From Oscheius sp. JU75 (lineage: Eukaryota > Nematoda > Chromadorea > Rhabditida > Rhabditidae): DNA of 64,000 nt. The stretch is from contig JASJZC010000005.1 of the NCBI GenBank assembly GCA_037178855.1, positions 6,200,001-6,264,000 on the forward strand, read 5' to 3'. The position numbers and the translations under genes were made by a program. Below, piece by piece: positions 1-10,684 of the stretch. The stretch's first letter is position 1; each line of letters starts with the position of its first letter. Below the pieces are notes generated by a model. The model worked only from the letters and a program-made list of their open reading frames with translations, ran no database searches and had not been told where the DNA came from.

Positions 1-81
1 ACGACCTCTGCGAATACACGACGTGGAACTGCTTCGTATGTCTCGATTTTGACCTTGCCATCTTCTTTCTAGAGGCCCAAC

Positions 82-1019
82 ATGGCTGACATGAGCGGAA
101 TTTCCGACATTAGTGATGGTTGGACACGTCCTCTGTCCGTTTCGATGCCATCTCCACCTCTTTGGGAGCCTCCGTTTCACAAGTCTACCTCCTCCGAAGT
201 ACGTTATTTTCCAAATTTACATTTCTTTACATTGATTATAGGGCAGCGAACTTCCTTCCTCCGGCTCGACCGACTCCCGTTTCCATTCCTCGTGTGAGGC
301 AGCAGGAGATCGCAGACAACACGAGCCTGAAGACGACTTTGATCTTCGTGAGATTGAGCAGGCCATGCGTGAATCGGAGAACGTAGATATGATGTTTAAC
401 GTGGAAAGCTTAATATATTTAGGAAGTTTGGCAGACTGCTGGTTCAAAGGCTTCCAAAGACAAGAAATCCATACCGGAAATCGGCGTCAATGGAAACGTC
501 AAACTCATGTCGGAGTCGATTTCACTTCCTTCCAGATCTATCTCCGAGAAGAATATTGCGTAAGCGATGCGTGTTTAGCTCACTCGAGACTAATTTGTAG
601 CTCTGCTCTTCCCGAAGTTTACCTGGGCAAATGGTACGCCTTAAAGTGCTCTCAGACCGGAGGCGGACACGATGGCCGTTGGAAGGATGTTCCCAAGAAT
701 GAAAGAAAGAAGACGCCGCGTATCGCCTTCTACCATGTAGAATTTTTATCTTGTTCATTTTTACAGCTGATTTTAGGTCTTCGACCCTCGATCTGGAAAA
801 AACCTCTATCACGTCGTCCACAAAAAGTTCGCCATCAACAATGCCATTTTCTACGAGCACTGTGGAGGACAGCGTTGCATCGTATTGAAAGACCGTGGAA
901 ACATGATCTTAGTTCGAAACAAGAATTTTACATTCTCCTTTACCGTGAACGACGGCAAGCTCATCGAAGTTTTCAAAGACGGAAACATCGAATACAAAGT
1001 TCTCTCAGTCAAGGAATAA
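82..1019 (+). CDS. Unrecognised protein, five exons, about 257 aa
   Basis: Exons read as 82-198, 242-382, 423-559, 601-736 and 777-1019. All four introns are GT-AG and 40-43 nt, and the phases agree throughout. The N-terminal half is acidic and Ser/Pro-rich (begins MADMSGISDISDGW) and looks disordered. The C-terminal half looks folded: GKWYALKCSQTGGG, then FDPRSGKNLYHVVHKKFAIN and a Cys/aromatic stretch with EHCGGQRC. There is no signal peptide or membrane segment, so it is probably intracellular. I do not recognise the family. An AATAAA lies at 1215-1220. The start is the first ATG after an in-frame-poor leader; a further 5' exon beyond the window cannot be excluded. Confidence 0.7.
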
Positions 1020-1440
1020 TTAGCCCGTTTTTATCCCCATCAGCCACACATCCATATCCCTTTCCTCCTAACCATATGTAATGTACATAGATCTCTTGAT
1101 GTGTTTGGCCCCTTACATCACCGTTTGGTTCATTCTCTCCTATTTTGTAATCGCCTAGTGTTGCTCTCTTGCCTCCCATAATGTTCCTAGTTGCTAGCCC
1201 ATTCTGACAGAGAGAATAAACTTTGCGTACAAGACCAATTGAGGTTTTCTCGATCGAAACAGTTTGTGCTAGCATTTTGGCCTAAAGTAATATCACACAG
1301 CAGAGCTAGAGTGGACGTTTGATGATCATCAAGTTTCGATCAAAACTCTGAAAGAGACTGCGTGGCAGGATGCGTCTGTTTACTCGCACGTTAATAAATG
1401 CTCTGAACAACACTGACCAAACAGATTTAAAGTGTCGTAT
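1020..1440. other. Convergent intergenic region
   Basis: This holds the 3' UTR of the plus-strand gene ending at 1019 (AATAAA at 1215-1220) and the 3' side of the minus-strand gene ending at 1441. No other coding signal was seen. Confidence 0.6.
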
Positions 1441-2067
1441 TTAATTGAAGAAGGGGAAGGTCTCGATTTGGCCAGAGATCGGATCGTAGTAGCTGAAGAG
1501 ATTGTAGTACTTGACGAGAGCGGACAGACTGGTAAACTGACGACTGCGTTCCTCTCGGCCGGCATCCACATGCCAGTAGAACTCGCTGTGGATGTTGTCG
1601 CCATGGCGGTAGCTGCTCCTGATGACGGGGAAGTGGTATATCTGTCCGTTGCTCCTCTTGTAGGCCATAAAGAGAGGCAGCTCCGTCTGCATCTTTTCAT
1701 CGAGACGGTAGTAGAGACAGAAGTTTGTTCTTTCGGGCACCTTCTGACTGGCTTCATCCGCGGTGGCAGCACCGATGAACACGTCGTCGTCCTCCTTGCC
1801 GTAGTTGTACTTTTCGTGGAAACTCAGACACTGCTCCGACATGGGACGCTTCTCACTCAGCGAGTCCGGATAGTGTTCTGGCTCTCCGGGTGCTGGAGCT
1901 GTGGTCAGGAACTGCTTGAAATTCTTGCTCGACATCTGCTTCTTCGATGGCCAGACGAGTCTCTTCTCCTTGTTGACGAGACGGCCATATCGGTCCTCTT
2001 CCACACTGTAGTCCGGGTTCGTGGTCGAGTATCGGCTGCTTCTACTGCTGCTTCGACGACGTCCCAT
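1441..2067 (-). CDS. SH2-like domain protein, single exon, 208 aa
   Basis: Uninterrupted 208-aa frame from ATG at 2067. The N-terminus is Arg/Ser-rich (MGRRRSSSRSSRYS), a likely basic disordered tail. From about residue 112 the order resembles a diverged SH2 domain: TNFCLYYRLDE in place of the usual FLVR strand, then IYHFPVIRS, then FTSLSALVKYYNLF, which matches the F-SL-LV-YY helix near the end of SH2 domains. The phosphotyrosine-binding Arg would be that of YYRL, which is uncertain. Nematode genomes hold many small stand-alone SH2-like proteins, and this fits that group. It lacks introns, unlike almost all its neighbours. A TATA-like element lies just upstream at 2091-2100. Confidence 0.65.
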   Translation of the reverse strand: MGRRRSSSRSSRYSTTNPDYSVEEDRYGRLVNKEKRLVWPSKKQMSSKNFKQFLTTAPAPGEPEHYPDSLSEKRPMSEQCLSFHEKYNYGKEDDDVFIGAATADEASQKVPERTNFCLYYRLDEKMQTELPLFMAYKRSNGQIYHFPVIRSSYRHGDNIHSEFYWHVDAGREERSRQFTSLSALVKYYNLFSYYDPISGQIETFPFFN

Positions 2068-2090
2068 TGCTTTGGAGACGCTAACTGTGG

Positions 2091-2100
2091 CCTTTTTATA
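2091..2100 (-). promoter_or_regulatory. TATA box of the SH2-like gene
   Basis: On the minus strand the sequence is TATAAAAAGG, 24-33 nt before the ATG at 2067. That leaves a very short 5' UTR, as is usual for TATA-driven genes here. Confidence 0.5.
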
Positions 2101-2685
2101 GATCTTTTTTATTGCCTTCTAGTATCTGTTCGAAACAGAAAACTTCCTAATTATGGAAAATCATAAAAGAGAGACGGTCTGAAAATGATCGTAGTACGGC
2201 CAAGTTATTTAGTCCAGGCCAGACGTGACGATCATGTCAGTAGGTCTAACAACCGACACCTCTGCAAAGAGATGATCTTCTGTTCCCTTGTTTCCTAGTT
2301 CGCCGTGCGCTTTGTCCACAAAGATAATTACCAATTATGATTGTTTCCTCTTACGACATGGCTAATCTTTTTCTGTTTGTGAAAGATATCAGAACTCTTG
2401 TCGAACTATGAGCCCCTTCCCACAATCCGTGAGAAACCAAATCGTATGGGAACACTCGAAGTTTAATAGTTTCCACATTCTGTGCTTGATAAACAGGATA
2501 AGATTACGTATCATTTGATACAAGTCAACCTTTTGCACTTCTCAAACCGGGAGTTTTCCAGCCAAACTTTCGATCAGAAGAGGCTTCATTGATTAGAGCC
2601 ATCTAAAAAACGTACATACTCTGCCTTTAAGTTTTCCTCCCCTATATGTAGCTTACTTCTTCTCCTCATCGTTCTGCCTTTTCAG
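2101..2685. other. Intergenic, divergent promoters
   Basis: This lies between the minus-strand SH2-like gene and the plus-strand receptor gene. No open frame, repeat or RNA gene was recognised. Confidence 0.5.
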
Positions 2686-3918
2686 ATGGTCAGTTTGGAG
2701 GTCTCAGTAGCCATTGCTGCCCTTTTCCTTCATCTATTCAGTTTTTGGTTCAATTATTTGCTAGTCGTGACTGCCAGACGAAACAGAAGTCAGATGGTCA
2801 CCAATAGGCATTATAGGATCTCTGAGGGGAAGTATTATGTTGTTCAGATATATTTTGCATATGGCCTTCGCAGAGGTCTGGCTCAACATAGCACAAATAT
2901 TCTGTGTCGACGTGACTCTTTGGATTGGAGCAGACAACTATTCGTGTGAGTCAAATGTTTTGCGAGCCTGCTTACGCAAATCTGGATAGTTCAAAAAGTA
3001 GGACTTCTGAGAAGTTCCTCAAATCAGTTGAGACCCTTCTCGACACGGAGTTTCAGTTGTGCTAAAGACGCCAGCCATCTATGTCTTCGTCACGGCGAAC
3101 CAGATCTTCTTTTTGTTCCGTTACTATCTCCTCATTCTGATTGTCATTCATCGCGGTATTTTCATAGTCTCTCCAAAGATAAGCCACTACGTCGAAGCAC
3201 ATGTGACTTCATTCATCCTGGGATGCTGGGTCAGGCATTTTTTCTCAATGAAAACAGAACAATTTTCAGCTATACGTGATTTTCATCAACACGGCCTATT
3301 TCCCCTTAGGATGCATTCGTTATTATGCTCCCGAGACGCACCAATGGGTCACAGAGTGTCGTGACGACAGACTCCTTTTTCTCAGGTTGTTGCGAAATAT
3401 TTCGGGATTCTTCTTTGACTATATTCCTCATTTTACGATTGGCGTTAATGTGGTTATTATCCTCTACCTGAACTACTACCGCATCACACGAAAAGTCCTG
3501 ATGTTCAACCGAAAACAGACAGCAAGTGAATTGACAGAAAAGTTATATCAAAGAGGAGATTCAGTTTCAGAGTTCGAGTACACCATGATATTTCAGCCTC
3601 TGATGTTAGCATGTGTGTTGGCAATCGAGCCGATCTGTTTCTTTCTGTCCAACATGGCCAATAAGGTGAGAGCTCTCTGTTTGATTTGGATTCTCTACTC
3701 AGCTGGTCTCTATACCCCCGTCTCCAGAAGACCTTCTGCGGATTTTAGCTTACGCGATGACGTATCTCTCTACTCTCACTAATTTTATATATTATTTCGT
3801 CTGTCACAGAGATATCCGAAGTCTGTTATGGAATCTTGTCAGGAAAAAGAGCAACGACTTTCAAGTCCGAACAATATCGAGAACTGTGACCACTGAAGCT
3901 ATTACTCGAATAAATTGA
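2686..3918 (+). CDS. Chemoreceptor-like 7TM GPCR, Srx type
   Basis: The first exon starts at 2686 with a hydrophobic TM1 (EVSVAIAALFLHLFSFWFNY). Later exons give LHMAFAEVWLNIAQIFCVDV, YYLLILIVIHRGIFIV, then LYVIFINTAYFPLGCIRYYA after a 40-nt intron. The loop CIRYYAPETHQWVTEC between two membrane segments resembles the Cys-Tyr-Tyr...Trp...Cys loop of nematode Srx receptors. It continues through FDYIPHFTIGVNVVIILYLN and QPLMLACVLAIEPICFFLSN to a last exon ending TNFIYYFVCHRDIRSLLW and a short cytoplasmic tail (stop at 3918). The junction near 2797-2850 is unresolved; several short splices fit. It should sit in the membrane of sensory neurons. Family assignment is by pattern and is moderate. Confidence 0.65.
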
Positions 3919-4055
3919 CAGAAGCTTTCAAGGTCCTTCTATGGCCACAACCGCTCCTAAAAGCGCGGTCGATATTCAAGCGTCGCTTTATGTAAAAGCT
4001 ATACCGATAATCATCCTCATTCGATCATTCATTCATCTTCTCCTCAATCTGGAAA

Positions 4056-5527
4056 ATGTTTTCCACTGTGCCCAACACTCCCTACTTCCGTTCTCTGACC
4101 TCGGTCACCTACGAGAACCCTGGAGATGTCAGCTTCGCCGTAGACGAAGTACTGAACAGCAATGACCAGGTATCGCAAGTCCTTATACTTTTTAGCACCA
4201 TCAATTTAGGTTGACTTTCAACAGAACAGCTCTCTTCGCAAGCATTGTGTCGTTGTCAGAGAGTCGACTTTCTATGTCAATCTGAGCGAAATTGCCAAGA
4301 CTTCTTCGAAGCTGGCCGAGCAATTGAAGAAGACCAACAAGCATGGAGTCTGTTCTCTGGACATCAACTCGTCTGACTTCGAGAACCTTCTCCGTCACAT
4401 CTGTCCCAGTTCAAGTGGTCTTTTCAAGGAGCCGGTTCATCTGAAGAACATAATGTCCCTTCTTCTTCTAGCCAAAAGATTCGAACTCTCGTCTGTGACC
4501 AGAAACTGCTCCGATTTTCTTCAGGTCAATCAGTGAGTATTCTTCTGTTTTACTTTACTAACCACTAATCATTAGGATCAGCAAGATTTCTCTGAAAGAT
4601 CTCACCGGAATCTATTCTCTCCTGGAAGAATTGACAGACACTGCTGTCAAAAGCTGTGTGGCCAAGGCCATTCTGGAACACGAGAATCAGAGTCAGCTGA
4701 TGGAGATGATGCTGAATGGAGGTACCTTCCCTTGCTATCCAGTAATCAAGGCAGCTATGAAAAAACGTGACGATCTCCGTCATGAGACAAAATTTGTCAA
4801 CTTGACCACCCCGAAGAAATGTGTCTGTTCTGGAGGAGGAAACGAAAAGAAACGGCTGTTCGAGAGAACGATTCGACCTGCGTCTCCCAGTCTTTGTGGT
4901 CAGTTTATCTCGAAAATCGCCTTCTCATCGTAAACTTTTTCAGGTCTGCTGTGCCAAGGATGTGACACGAACTGCTGTTCCAACTGCCAGATGAAACTTT
5001 GCAAAGGCAAAATTGAGAAGCTGTTGGTTGAAGTCGAAGAGGCACAGAAGAATCTTCCCAAGCCCAACGAAAGAGTATCTGCTCCTGAGTCTCCTTCTTC
5101 CGATATTATTCGGGACACTCTTCTCCAAAACCAACGTCTTCCTTCCACTCCGACGAGTCTTCGTCAGTCTCCGGCACCGGTTCTCCCTCCGAGAAACATC
5201 TCTCACGTTGTCCACCAACAGTTCCATACGCCGAGAGTTCTTCCTCAGCGGATTACTTCTTTCCAGCCCGTCACTCCCCAATACCCACTTTCTCTAATGT
5301 CCCCTCAAATGACCCAGGTTATTCCCATGTCCCAATCTTTCTGTTCTCCCCAACCCGTTTCTTATTATCCCCCAATGTACACAACTCCCCCTCCTTCGGT
5401 TTACCATACCCCAATGGTCGGCTATTCTCCTATCTCTTACTCTCAACCAATGGTTCCTCAACCCATTGGTTGTACCTATACCACAACGGTTCAGATCAAC
5501 CAGTACTATCCCGGTACTTATTATTAG
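4056..5527 (+). CDS. BTB-domain protein with Cys-rich and Pro-rich tail, 442 aa
   Basis: Exons 4056-4169, 4225-4532, 4576-4898 and 4944-5527; phases agree. Residues about 45-140 look like a BTB/POZ fold (STFYVNLSEIAKTSSKLAEQ ... NIMSLLLLAKRFELSSVTRN), followed by a helical BACK-like stretch. Next come two Cys clusters, CVCSGGG and CGLLCQGCDTNCCSNCQMKL, which could bind zinc. The last 150 residues are Pro/Tyr/Ser-rich and look disordered. BTB proteins commonly dimerise and recruit cullin-3 ubiquitin ligases; that role is inferred. AATAAA follows at 5560. The ATG is 137 nt after the previous stop on the same strand, so co-transcription with the receptor gene is possible. Confidence 0.75.
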
Positions 5528-6531
5528 TTGTCATCATAAAATGCTAGTTGTTATATAGAAATAAAGTATCAAATTCCATGAAAAGATAAAACACCGACCG
5601 TTTAATTGAAAGTGTCGAATCTCCATTTGGCCACTTCTTTCATCCTCGCCCGAAGAGATCAGACATTCCTGTTTAACGAGCCGTCTTTGAAGATTGTTAT
5701 ACTCAAAATGATATTTCCCCGACCCTCTTTCATTGCTATGCTAATGTTATCCAATTATACGCATGGATGTATAAGAGCATCAGATGGCGGCATTGGAACG
5801 ACTACTGAAGCAAGCGGTTAGTTCTCACCGGAGGATGTTTTATCCTAATCATTACGTGTACTCCGATTAAGCTAAGCCAACTTAGCTTGTTGACATTTCA
5901 AAACGGACTCGGAGAGCCACCGCCTAGAAATGCAAGACTGTTGATAGTTTTGATCACTCGTATTCTATAAATCAGAAGCAACATTGCTCTGTAACTCTAT
6001 GGACCAGTGGGCTTATACTGGCTTCGACATGGATCAGCCTACTACAGTGATAACTGACGCTTACTGTCTTGGTTAAAGCGTAGGGAATTCTGGGCTGTTA
6101 GAACATTCAATAATTATAAACTCTGGTGAAATGAAATCGATAAACAGCCCGAAATAAACACCCTGGGAATGACCTCTCAGTTCTTTTCCACTGTTTCCTG
6201 ATAAGACAATCAGCAGTTTTGCCGCAACCGAGGAGCTCCTTTACGAACATAGAAAGTCCCCATTTCCCCCACTTCTCGAAATATAAACGGTTCAAGTGTT
6301 TGTTTTCAACCGTTTCGCTACCAAGTTCAATTCGCGTCACTCCTTCATACTTTTCCTGTACATCTTTAAATGTACGGACTATCTTCTAGGAAGAACCTTT
6401 CCATTTTGAAAGTGAAAAAGAACACAATGAAGAATGTTTGATTGCACCATATCACTCGATCTACGACTGTCTTAGGTTCTTATTCTTCTTTAAGCTATTG
6501 TACAATCAGAGAGAACAAACTTGCAGAGACA
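5528..6531. other. Intergenic region
   Basis: Holds a poly(A) signal AATAAA at 5560-5565 for the BTB gene and the promoter side of the CRAL-TRIO gene. Short open frames on both strands show no family resemblance and no consistent splicing, so none is called. Confidence 0.5.
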
Positions 6532-7853
6532 ATGGTAGCTGAAGACCATTACCTAACTCTAAACGACCTCACCTCCCACCATAAGAACAAGATCGCCGAA
6601 CTGAGAAGACGAGCAGCAGATGATCTTGTTACTTATCCTGAATACGGGAGTGATTTCCAACTTCTGCGATGGCTCATGGGGTGGGACTACAATATTGGTT
6701 TGTTGCAATAGTTTGGTTATCTTTACAGTATTCAGATGTCATCCTTCCCAAAATGAAGGTAGCCATCAACTCTGCAGTCTGTCTCGGAATGCACGAACAG
6801 ACGACTCTCGAGCCGCACGAGATCAATTCTACAATGAGATCACTCTGTTCGGTTGCCGATTATTATCCAGGAGGATTGATGGGAACTGACGACGAGGGCA
6901 ATCCCATTTTCACACAATGTATTGCTCTTATTCATCCCAAGAGTCTAGTAAGATCCGGCAGTGTTTCTGAGCTGTTTCGATTGAGTCTGATTGAGTCGGA
7001 GTTGGTAGCCAAGCTTATCAATCAAAGAGAACAGCAGAACAGGAAAAAGCTTGGAGCAAAGATCATAGTAGATCTGGACGGATTCAGTATGGATCTGTTA
7101 TATACGCCCACACTACTCATCTACAAAGAGCTCCTGACAATCTTGCAGGTACTATAAAAGGAAACCATGTAATTCTCGCAAATAGGCACAATACCCGGAT
7201 GTAGCTCGTCACATTTACATAATCAATTGTCCTTCAATGATCAAAGTCGTCTATGCAGCAATCTCCCCGGTTCTATCGAAACAGACGAGAGACAAGGTCG
7301 ACTTTTTGGGATCCAACTGGAAAGACGTCCTCGTCAAAGACGTGAGCTCTTCTTTGCTACCATAGAGACAGAACACTGAAGCTAAAGATGTGAGTTTTCC
7401 AGCTTGGTGCCCATAATATCTATCCGAAATGGGGTGGAACAAAAGCTCACTCTCTTCCCTGTGGTGATCTTCGGATGGGAGGCAAAGTTCCCGAAAAGAT
7501 GTGGTGGCCTGAAAAGACTCCTTTAGAAGAGGGTCTGACGAAAGTCAACGTTCCGGCTAGAAACAAAACCGAGGTATTCACTCATATATAGAGCCTCAGT
7601 AGTTCAGGTAAAAGTCTTTGTACCGTCTGGCAAAGAACTCAATTGGTTCTGGAAGGTGAGCAGCGGTGACTTGGACTTTTCAATCGTCAAGGATGACCAG
7701 CAAGTTTACATGCCTCTGCGACTGTCCACGGAATTCCACCCAGAAATTGGAAAGATGACCGTGAAGGAAGGAGGAGAGTATCGGATGGTCTTTGATAATT
7801 CCCATGGAACAGTCTGGTCCAAAGATGTCAGATACAAGACTTGGATTCAGTAG
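6532..7853 (+). CDS. SEC14-like CRAL-TRIO + GOLD protein, 383 aa
   Basis: Exons 6532-6697, 6736-7148, 7186-7341, 7403-7573 and 7608-7853 sum to 384 codons. The N-terminus has the CRAL-TRIO-N pattern (ELRRRA ... FQLLRWLMGWDYNI). The lipid-binding core follows, with IIVDLDGFSMDLLY, YPDVARHIYIINCPSMIKVV and the late motif YPKWGGTKAHSLPCGDLRMG. The last 80 residues (VKVFVPSGKELNWFWKVSSG ... VWSKDVRYKTWIQ) form a GOLD domain. This is the architecture of the animal SEC14L / nematode ctg group, cytosolic phospholipid or lipophilic-ligand transfer proteins at membranes. The first acceptor choice (6735) is the one that keeps frame. Neighbours do not suggest a specific pathway. Confidence 0.88.
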
Positions 7854-8061
7854 AATAAACTTTCTTTCTCTTGCCAAGACCATTAAACTTATTGTTTGAA
7901 CCCTTCCAAGTGTTGTGACGTAGATCACTTCTCCAGCAGTTTTGTTACAGAGATCAATGCCATTCGGCCTCTCTTCGGCGAAGTTACCGCCTGCTAAGAA
8001 GAGTTGGACAGATCTCGACCAATTTTTGAAGTTTGAGGATACTTATTCTCAGTATTCCCAC

Positions 8062-8070
8062 TATATAAAA
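8062..8070 (+). promoter_or_regulatory. TATA box of the repeat-protein gene
   Basis: TATATAAAA, 35 nt before the ATG at 8105. The position fits a strongly expressed secreted-protein promoter. Confidence 0.55.
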
Positions 8071-8104
8071 GAGAGACAATTTCTAATGGAACAAACTCGC
8101 TGTC

Positions 8105-8788
8105 ATGTTACTTCTATTTCTATTTGTTACAACTATCGGTGCACAGACTTTTCCCGAGTTTCCAACAAGTTCTGGACTCACAGGAAATAACATCGGCAGT
8201 GGACATTTTGGAGGTGGATTCGGTGGGGGATTCGGAGACAGAGTAAGTCATTAAACAATGAAAGAAACCAAATTTAAAGTTTCAACGTCCGTGTGGTTTA
8301 CCACGTTTTATCGACCGTCTTCCGGCCGAAATCCAGTATCAGACCCGAGCAATCTGGGCCAGTTACAAAGAGGGAGACAGTTGTGACGTTCAAAGACAAC
8401 AATCAAGGCAACTGGTGACTTTGAAAAAGTGTGACTAACCAGTTCTTTTAGTTTTGGAATCTTCCTCAAGAGTCGAGGATGCAGATGTGGCAAGGAATGA
8501 GGCAACAGTGGCAACATAAATGGATGAATCGTCCTTGTCACAGACCAAGGTTTCTGAATTTGATGTCTTCCAGTATCCAGCAACAGATGGAGGTCATTTG
8601 GGCAAACTGGAGAGAAGGAAAGACGTGCGAGCGAGAACGTGCTGCTACTCATCAACTGGTTAGAGAGTTTTTAATCTTTTGAACGAATCATTCAGTTCTG
8701 GAGTTTGCCTCAGGAGCAGAGAATGCACCTTTGGCAGCAGATACAAGCCAGGCAGAATAGTCGCGGGTTCAATGGATTCGGGAAGTGA
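8105..8788 (+). CDS. Secreted protein with two exon-duplicated Trp-rich repeats, about 190 aa
   Basis: The start at 8105 gives a clear signal peptide (MLLLFLFVTTIGAQ), then a Gly-rich linker (HFGGGFGGGFGDR) ending exon 1. Two repeats of about 60 residues follow. Repeat 1 runs from CGLPRFIDRLP, through IWASYKEGDSC, to FWNLPQESRMQMWQ. Repeat 2 runs from CHRPRFLNLMS, through IWANWREGKTC, to FWSLPQEQRMHLWQ. In both repeats an intron falls in the same phase at exactly the same point, between QL and FW, so an exon pair was duplicated. Each repeat keeps two Cys, which could pair. The helical, Trp/Gln-rich pattern recalls small secreted nematode families such as SXP/RAL-2 or DUF148, but that link is weak. 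Stop at 8788; AATAAA about 50 nt later. Confidence 0.75.
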
Positions 8789-9005
8789 ATCACTTCTAAG
8801 TAGTAACTACACCTTATCTCTTATATATACGGCATTACAATAAACGTATAATATCCGTGCGGGAAGAATCGAACTCGGCTATTTCACAAGTTATTTCTTT
8901 TTAAAAGATAGGTATTGCGCGTAGCGATAGATGTTGCGCGTATTAAAAAAATAGATATAAAACTTTATTCAAAAAGATGCCAATTTCTCCCGATGGTTGT
9001 TACCT
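8789..9005. other. Short spacer with poly(A) signal and weak tRNA-like T-arm
   Basis: Contains AATAAA near 8839. Around 8862-8876 on the minus strand is a short box resembling a tRNA T-arm (GAGTTCGATTC), followed by a GCGCGTA-containing near-duplicate pair at 8915-8942. This is probably a fragment of a SINE. It is too short to call a tRNA gene. Confidence 0.3.
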
Positions 9006-10208
9006 ATGCTGGCATTTGAAAGCTACCCATCGGATTGGCCCCAAACTTTGGCTTCAGACTCAGAAATCGCCCCATTCCCGCGGCGCAAACATTCAGAACG
9101 ATTGGATAACCCTAAATGGGTCTGCTCAGATGAAAAATTTAAAATTTTGTTGTGGATTCACTCTCGTCCCAGGAGCAGACGGATCTGGTCGAAAAGCTCA
9201 CAGCCATTGCCCAGGTATTTCTTTTTTTACTGAGTTCAGCGTGGTCGACAGCGAATCATGAAGATGACACGCAGAGTGAGGAGGCCGATATACCCAACGT
9301 CTATCCGTTGCGATACTCTGATGGCAAGGGTCACGAGATCAATCTGACGGAGAAAATTGACGTGTCGGAATGTCTGCTGAAAGTAGTGAACAGATTGACG
9401 GAAGACATGGAATTCAGGCATCACAATGCCGTTCTGGCCCAGCTGAGGACCGTCCGCCATCTCCATCTTCCTGAGCACATAATGCACTGTCCTATCATCA
9501 AACTCCTCTCCATCACTATGTACTCTCAGCCAGTTTTTCATACCTTTTCTCACTCGTATCCTTTTTCATTAGTATACTGCCGATGTCCCTCGAGCGAGGA
9601 TCAGCTCAATACTCTGGTCTTTCCCGATTTCGTGGACGAGGACTCTGCTCTGTTGAAAGTTCCCTTAGAAAATCATCCGCTCGTCGCTTCGATACAGGCA
9701 GAATCTCTCAGGGCCCAGACAGCAATGCTTCTCCTCGACCAGAATCCCAAGTAGGTACCTTTTTTGTTCTCATACAAGAACTATTGTGACCGAATGACCG
9801 AAATTCTGAAATGTCTTGGACAGTTTTCTTCCCACGATTTATTGACAAATTCACTCACAAGGGGAGCCTCTCGCAAACCAATTGCTTTGCTGGTTCAGAT
9901 TCTCTCGATTTTTTTCTTTTTCTTTTTTTGTGAAAATGGCACCAGATTTCCATTGCAACACTCTCTCATTTTTTGCTGAATTTTTTCTTCCTTTCTCCGT
10001 ACTAGATCTTTTAATAGTATGCTCGCTTGTCTCTTTCGCGTATCTTTCAAAGAGATTGCTGTTGTCAGTGCAAAAAGGTTTAACGTAGTTTGCTTGAGAT
10101 ATCAATGAAGAAAATAAACTTTTCTAGGTGTTCGTATGCAAGCGAGAACCGGTTCCAGTCAACTTGATGAAAGAACTACCACCTACAGTTCCTTATTACT
10201 TTTTCTGA
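9006..10208 (+). CDS. Unrecognised multi-exon protein
   Basis: Coding segments can be read in order, but one junction does not close. From ATG 9006: MLAFESYPSDWPQTLASDSE to NPKW, then (intron of 53 nt) EQTDLVEKLTAIAQ, then a long open stretch with KIDVSECLLKVVNRLTEDME, LVFPDFVDEDSALLKVPLEN and AQTAMLLLDQNPK up to about 9751. A segment NYCDRMTEILKCLGQFSSHD follows (about 9778-9892), then YARLSLSRIFQRDCCCQCKK (10017-10078), then VFVCKREPVPVNLMKELPPT to the stop at 10208. The join near 9752-9778 does not keep frame with any GT-AG pair I can find, so an exon, or a sequence error, is missing there. No known domain was recognised. No clear signal peptide. Confidence 0.5.
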
Positions 10209-10288
10209 TAACTCAATAATGCTTAGTTTGCGTCGCTTTTCGTACCCCCGTCAGCTTCATATGTTATCCAATCATCATTCATTCAAAA

Positions 10289-10684
10289 ATGACATCTCCA
10301 TCTCACCTGCTCAATATCGAAATAAATAATAGTATGTTCTTGTTTGACTTTCTGAACAAATCCATACAGATTACAGCTACGAGCTGATTGATGAAGACGA
10401 GGAGGAAGACAGTCGTTTTGTCGACTCTGATACCTTGAAGAAGTGGGGCGGTCGAGTATTTTGCGCTGCCAAGACTCTATTCCTTCTGTTCGCCTTTTAT
10501 CTCATGATCCAGTTTTTCACGGAAGTCTACAGAGTAATAAAGGAACGATATGGTAGTTATTGATAGGGGCTACATGCTCATATTTTCAGAAGTTTTCACA
10601 GTAACCAGTGACACGATCAACACAACTTTCTCTGGTCTAAACATGAGACGGATCCTGGCTAAATGGAATCGACGGAGATTGTGA
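10289..10684 (+). CDS. Small single-pass membrane protein, about 106 aa
   Basis: Exons 10289-10331, 10370-10552 and 10590-10684, with introns of 38 and 37 nt and matching phases. The protein starts MTSPSHLLNIEINN, has a very acidic stretch (ELIDEDEEEDSRFVDSD), then one membrane segment (FCAAKTLFLLFAFYLMIQFF), and ends in a basic tail (RRILAKWNRRRL). No family recognised. Acidic residues before and basic residues after the membrane segment suggest the C-terminus is cytoplasmic. The ATG lies only 80 nt after the stop of the preceding same-strand gene, typical of genes in a nematode operon. Confidence 0.7.

Noticed and set aside
1432-2166. 244-codon plus-strand frame opposite the SH2-like gene
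   Set aside because: It is antisense to a well-supported single-exon gene, with no domain and a composition typical of a mirror frame.
8308-8655. 115-codon minus-strand frame over the repeat protein
   Set aside because: Antisense shadow of the exon-duplicated secreted protein, which has signal peptide, phased introns and repeats.
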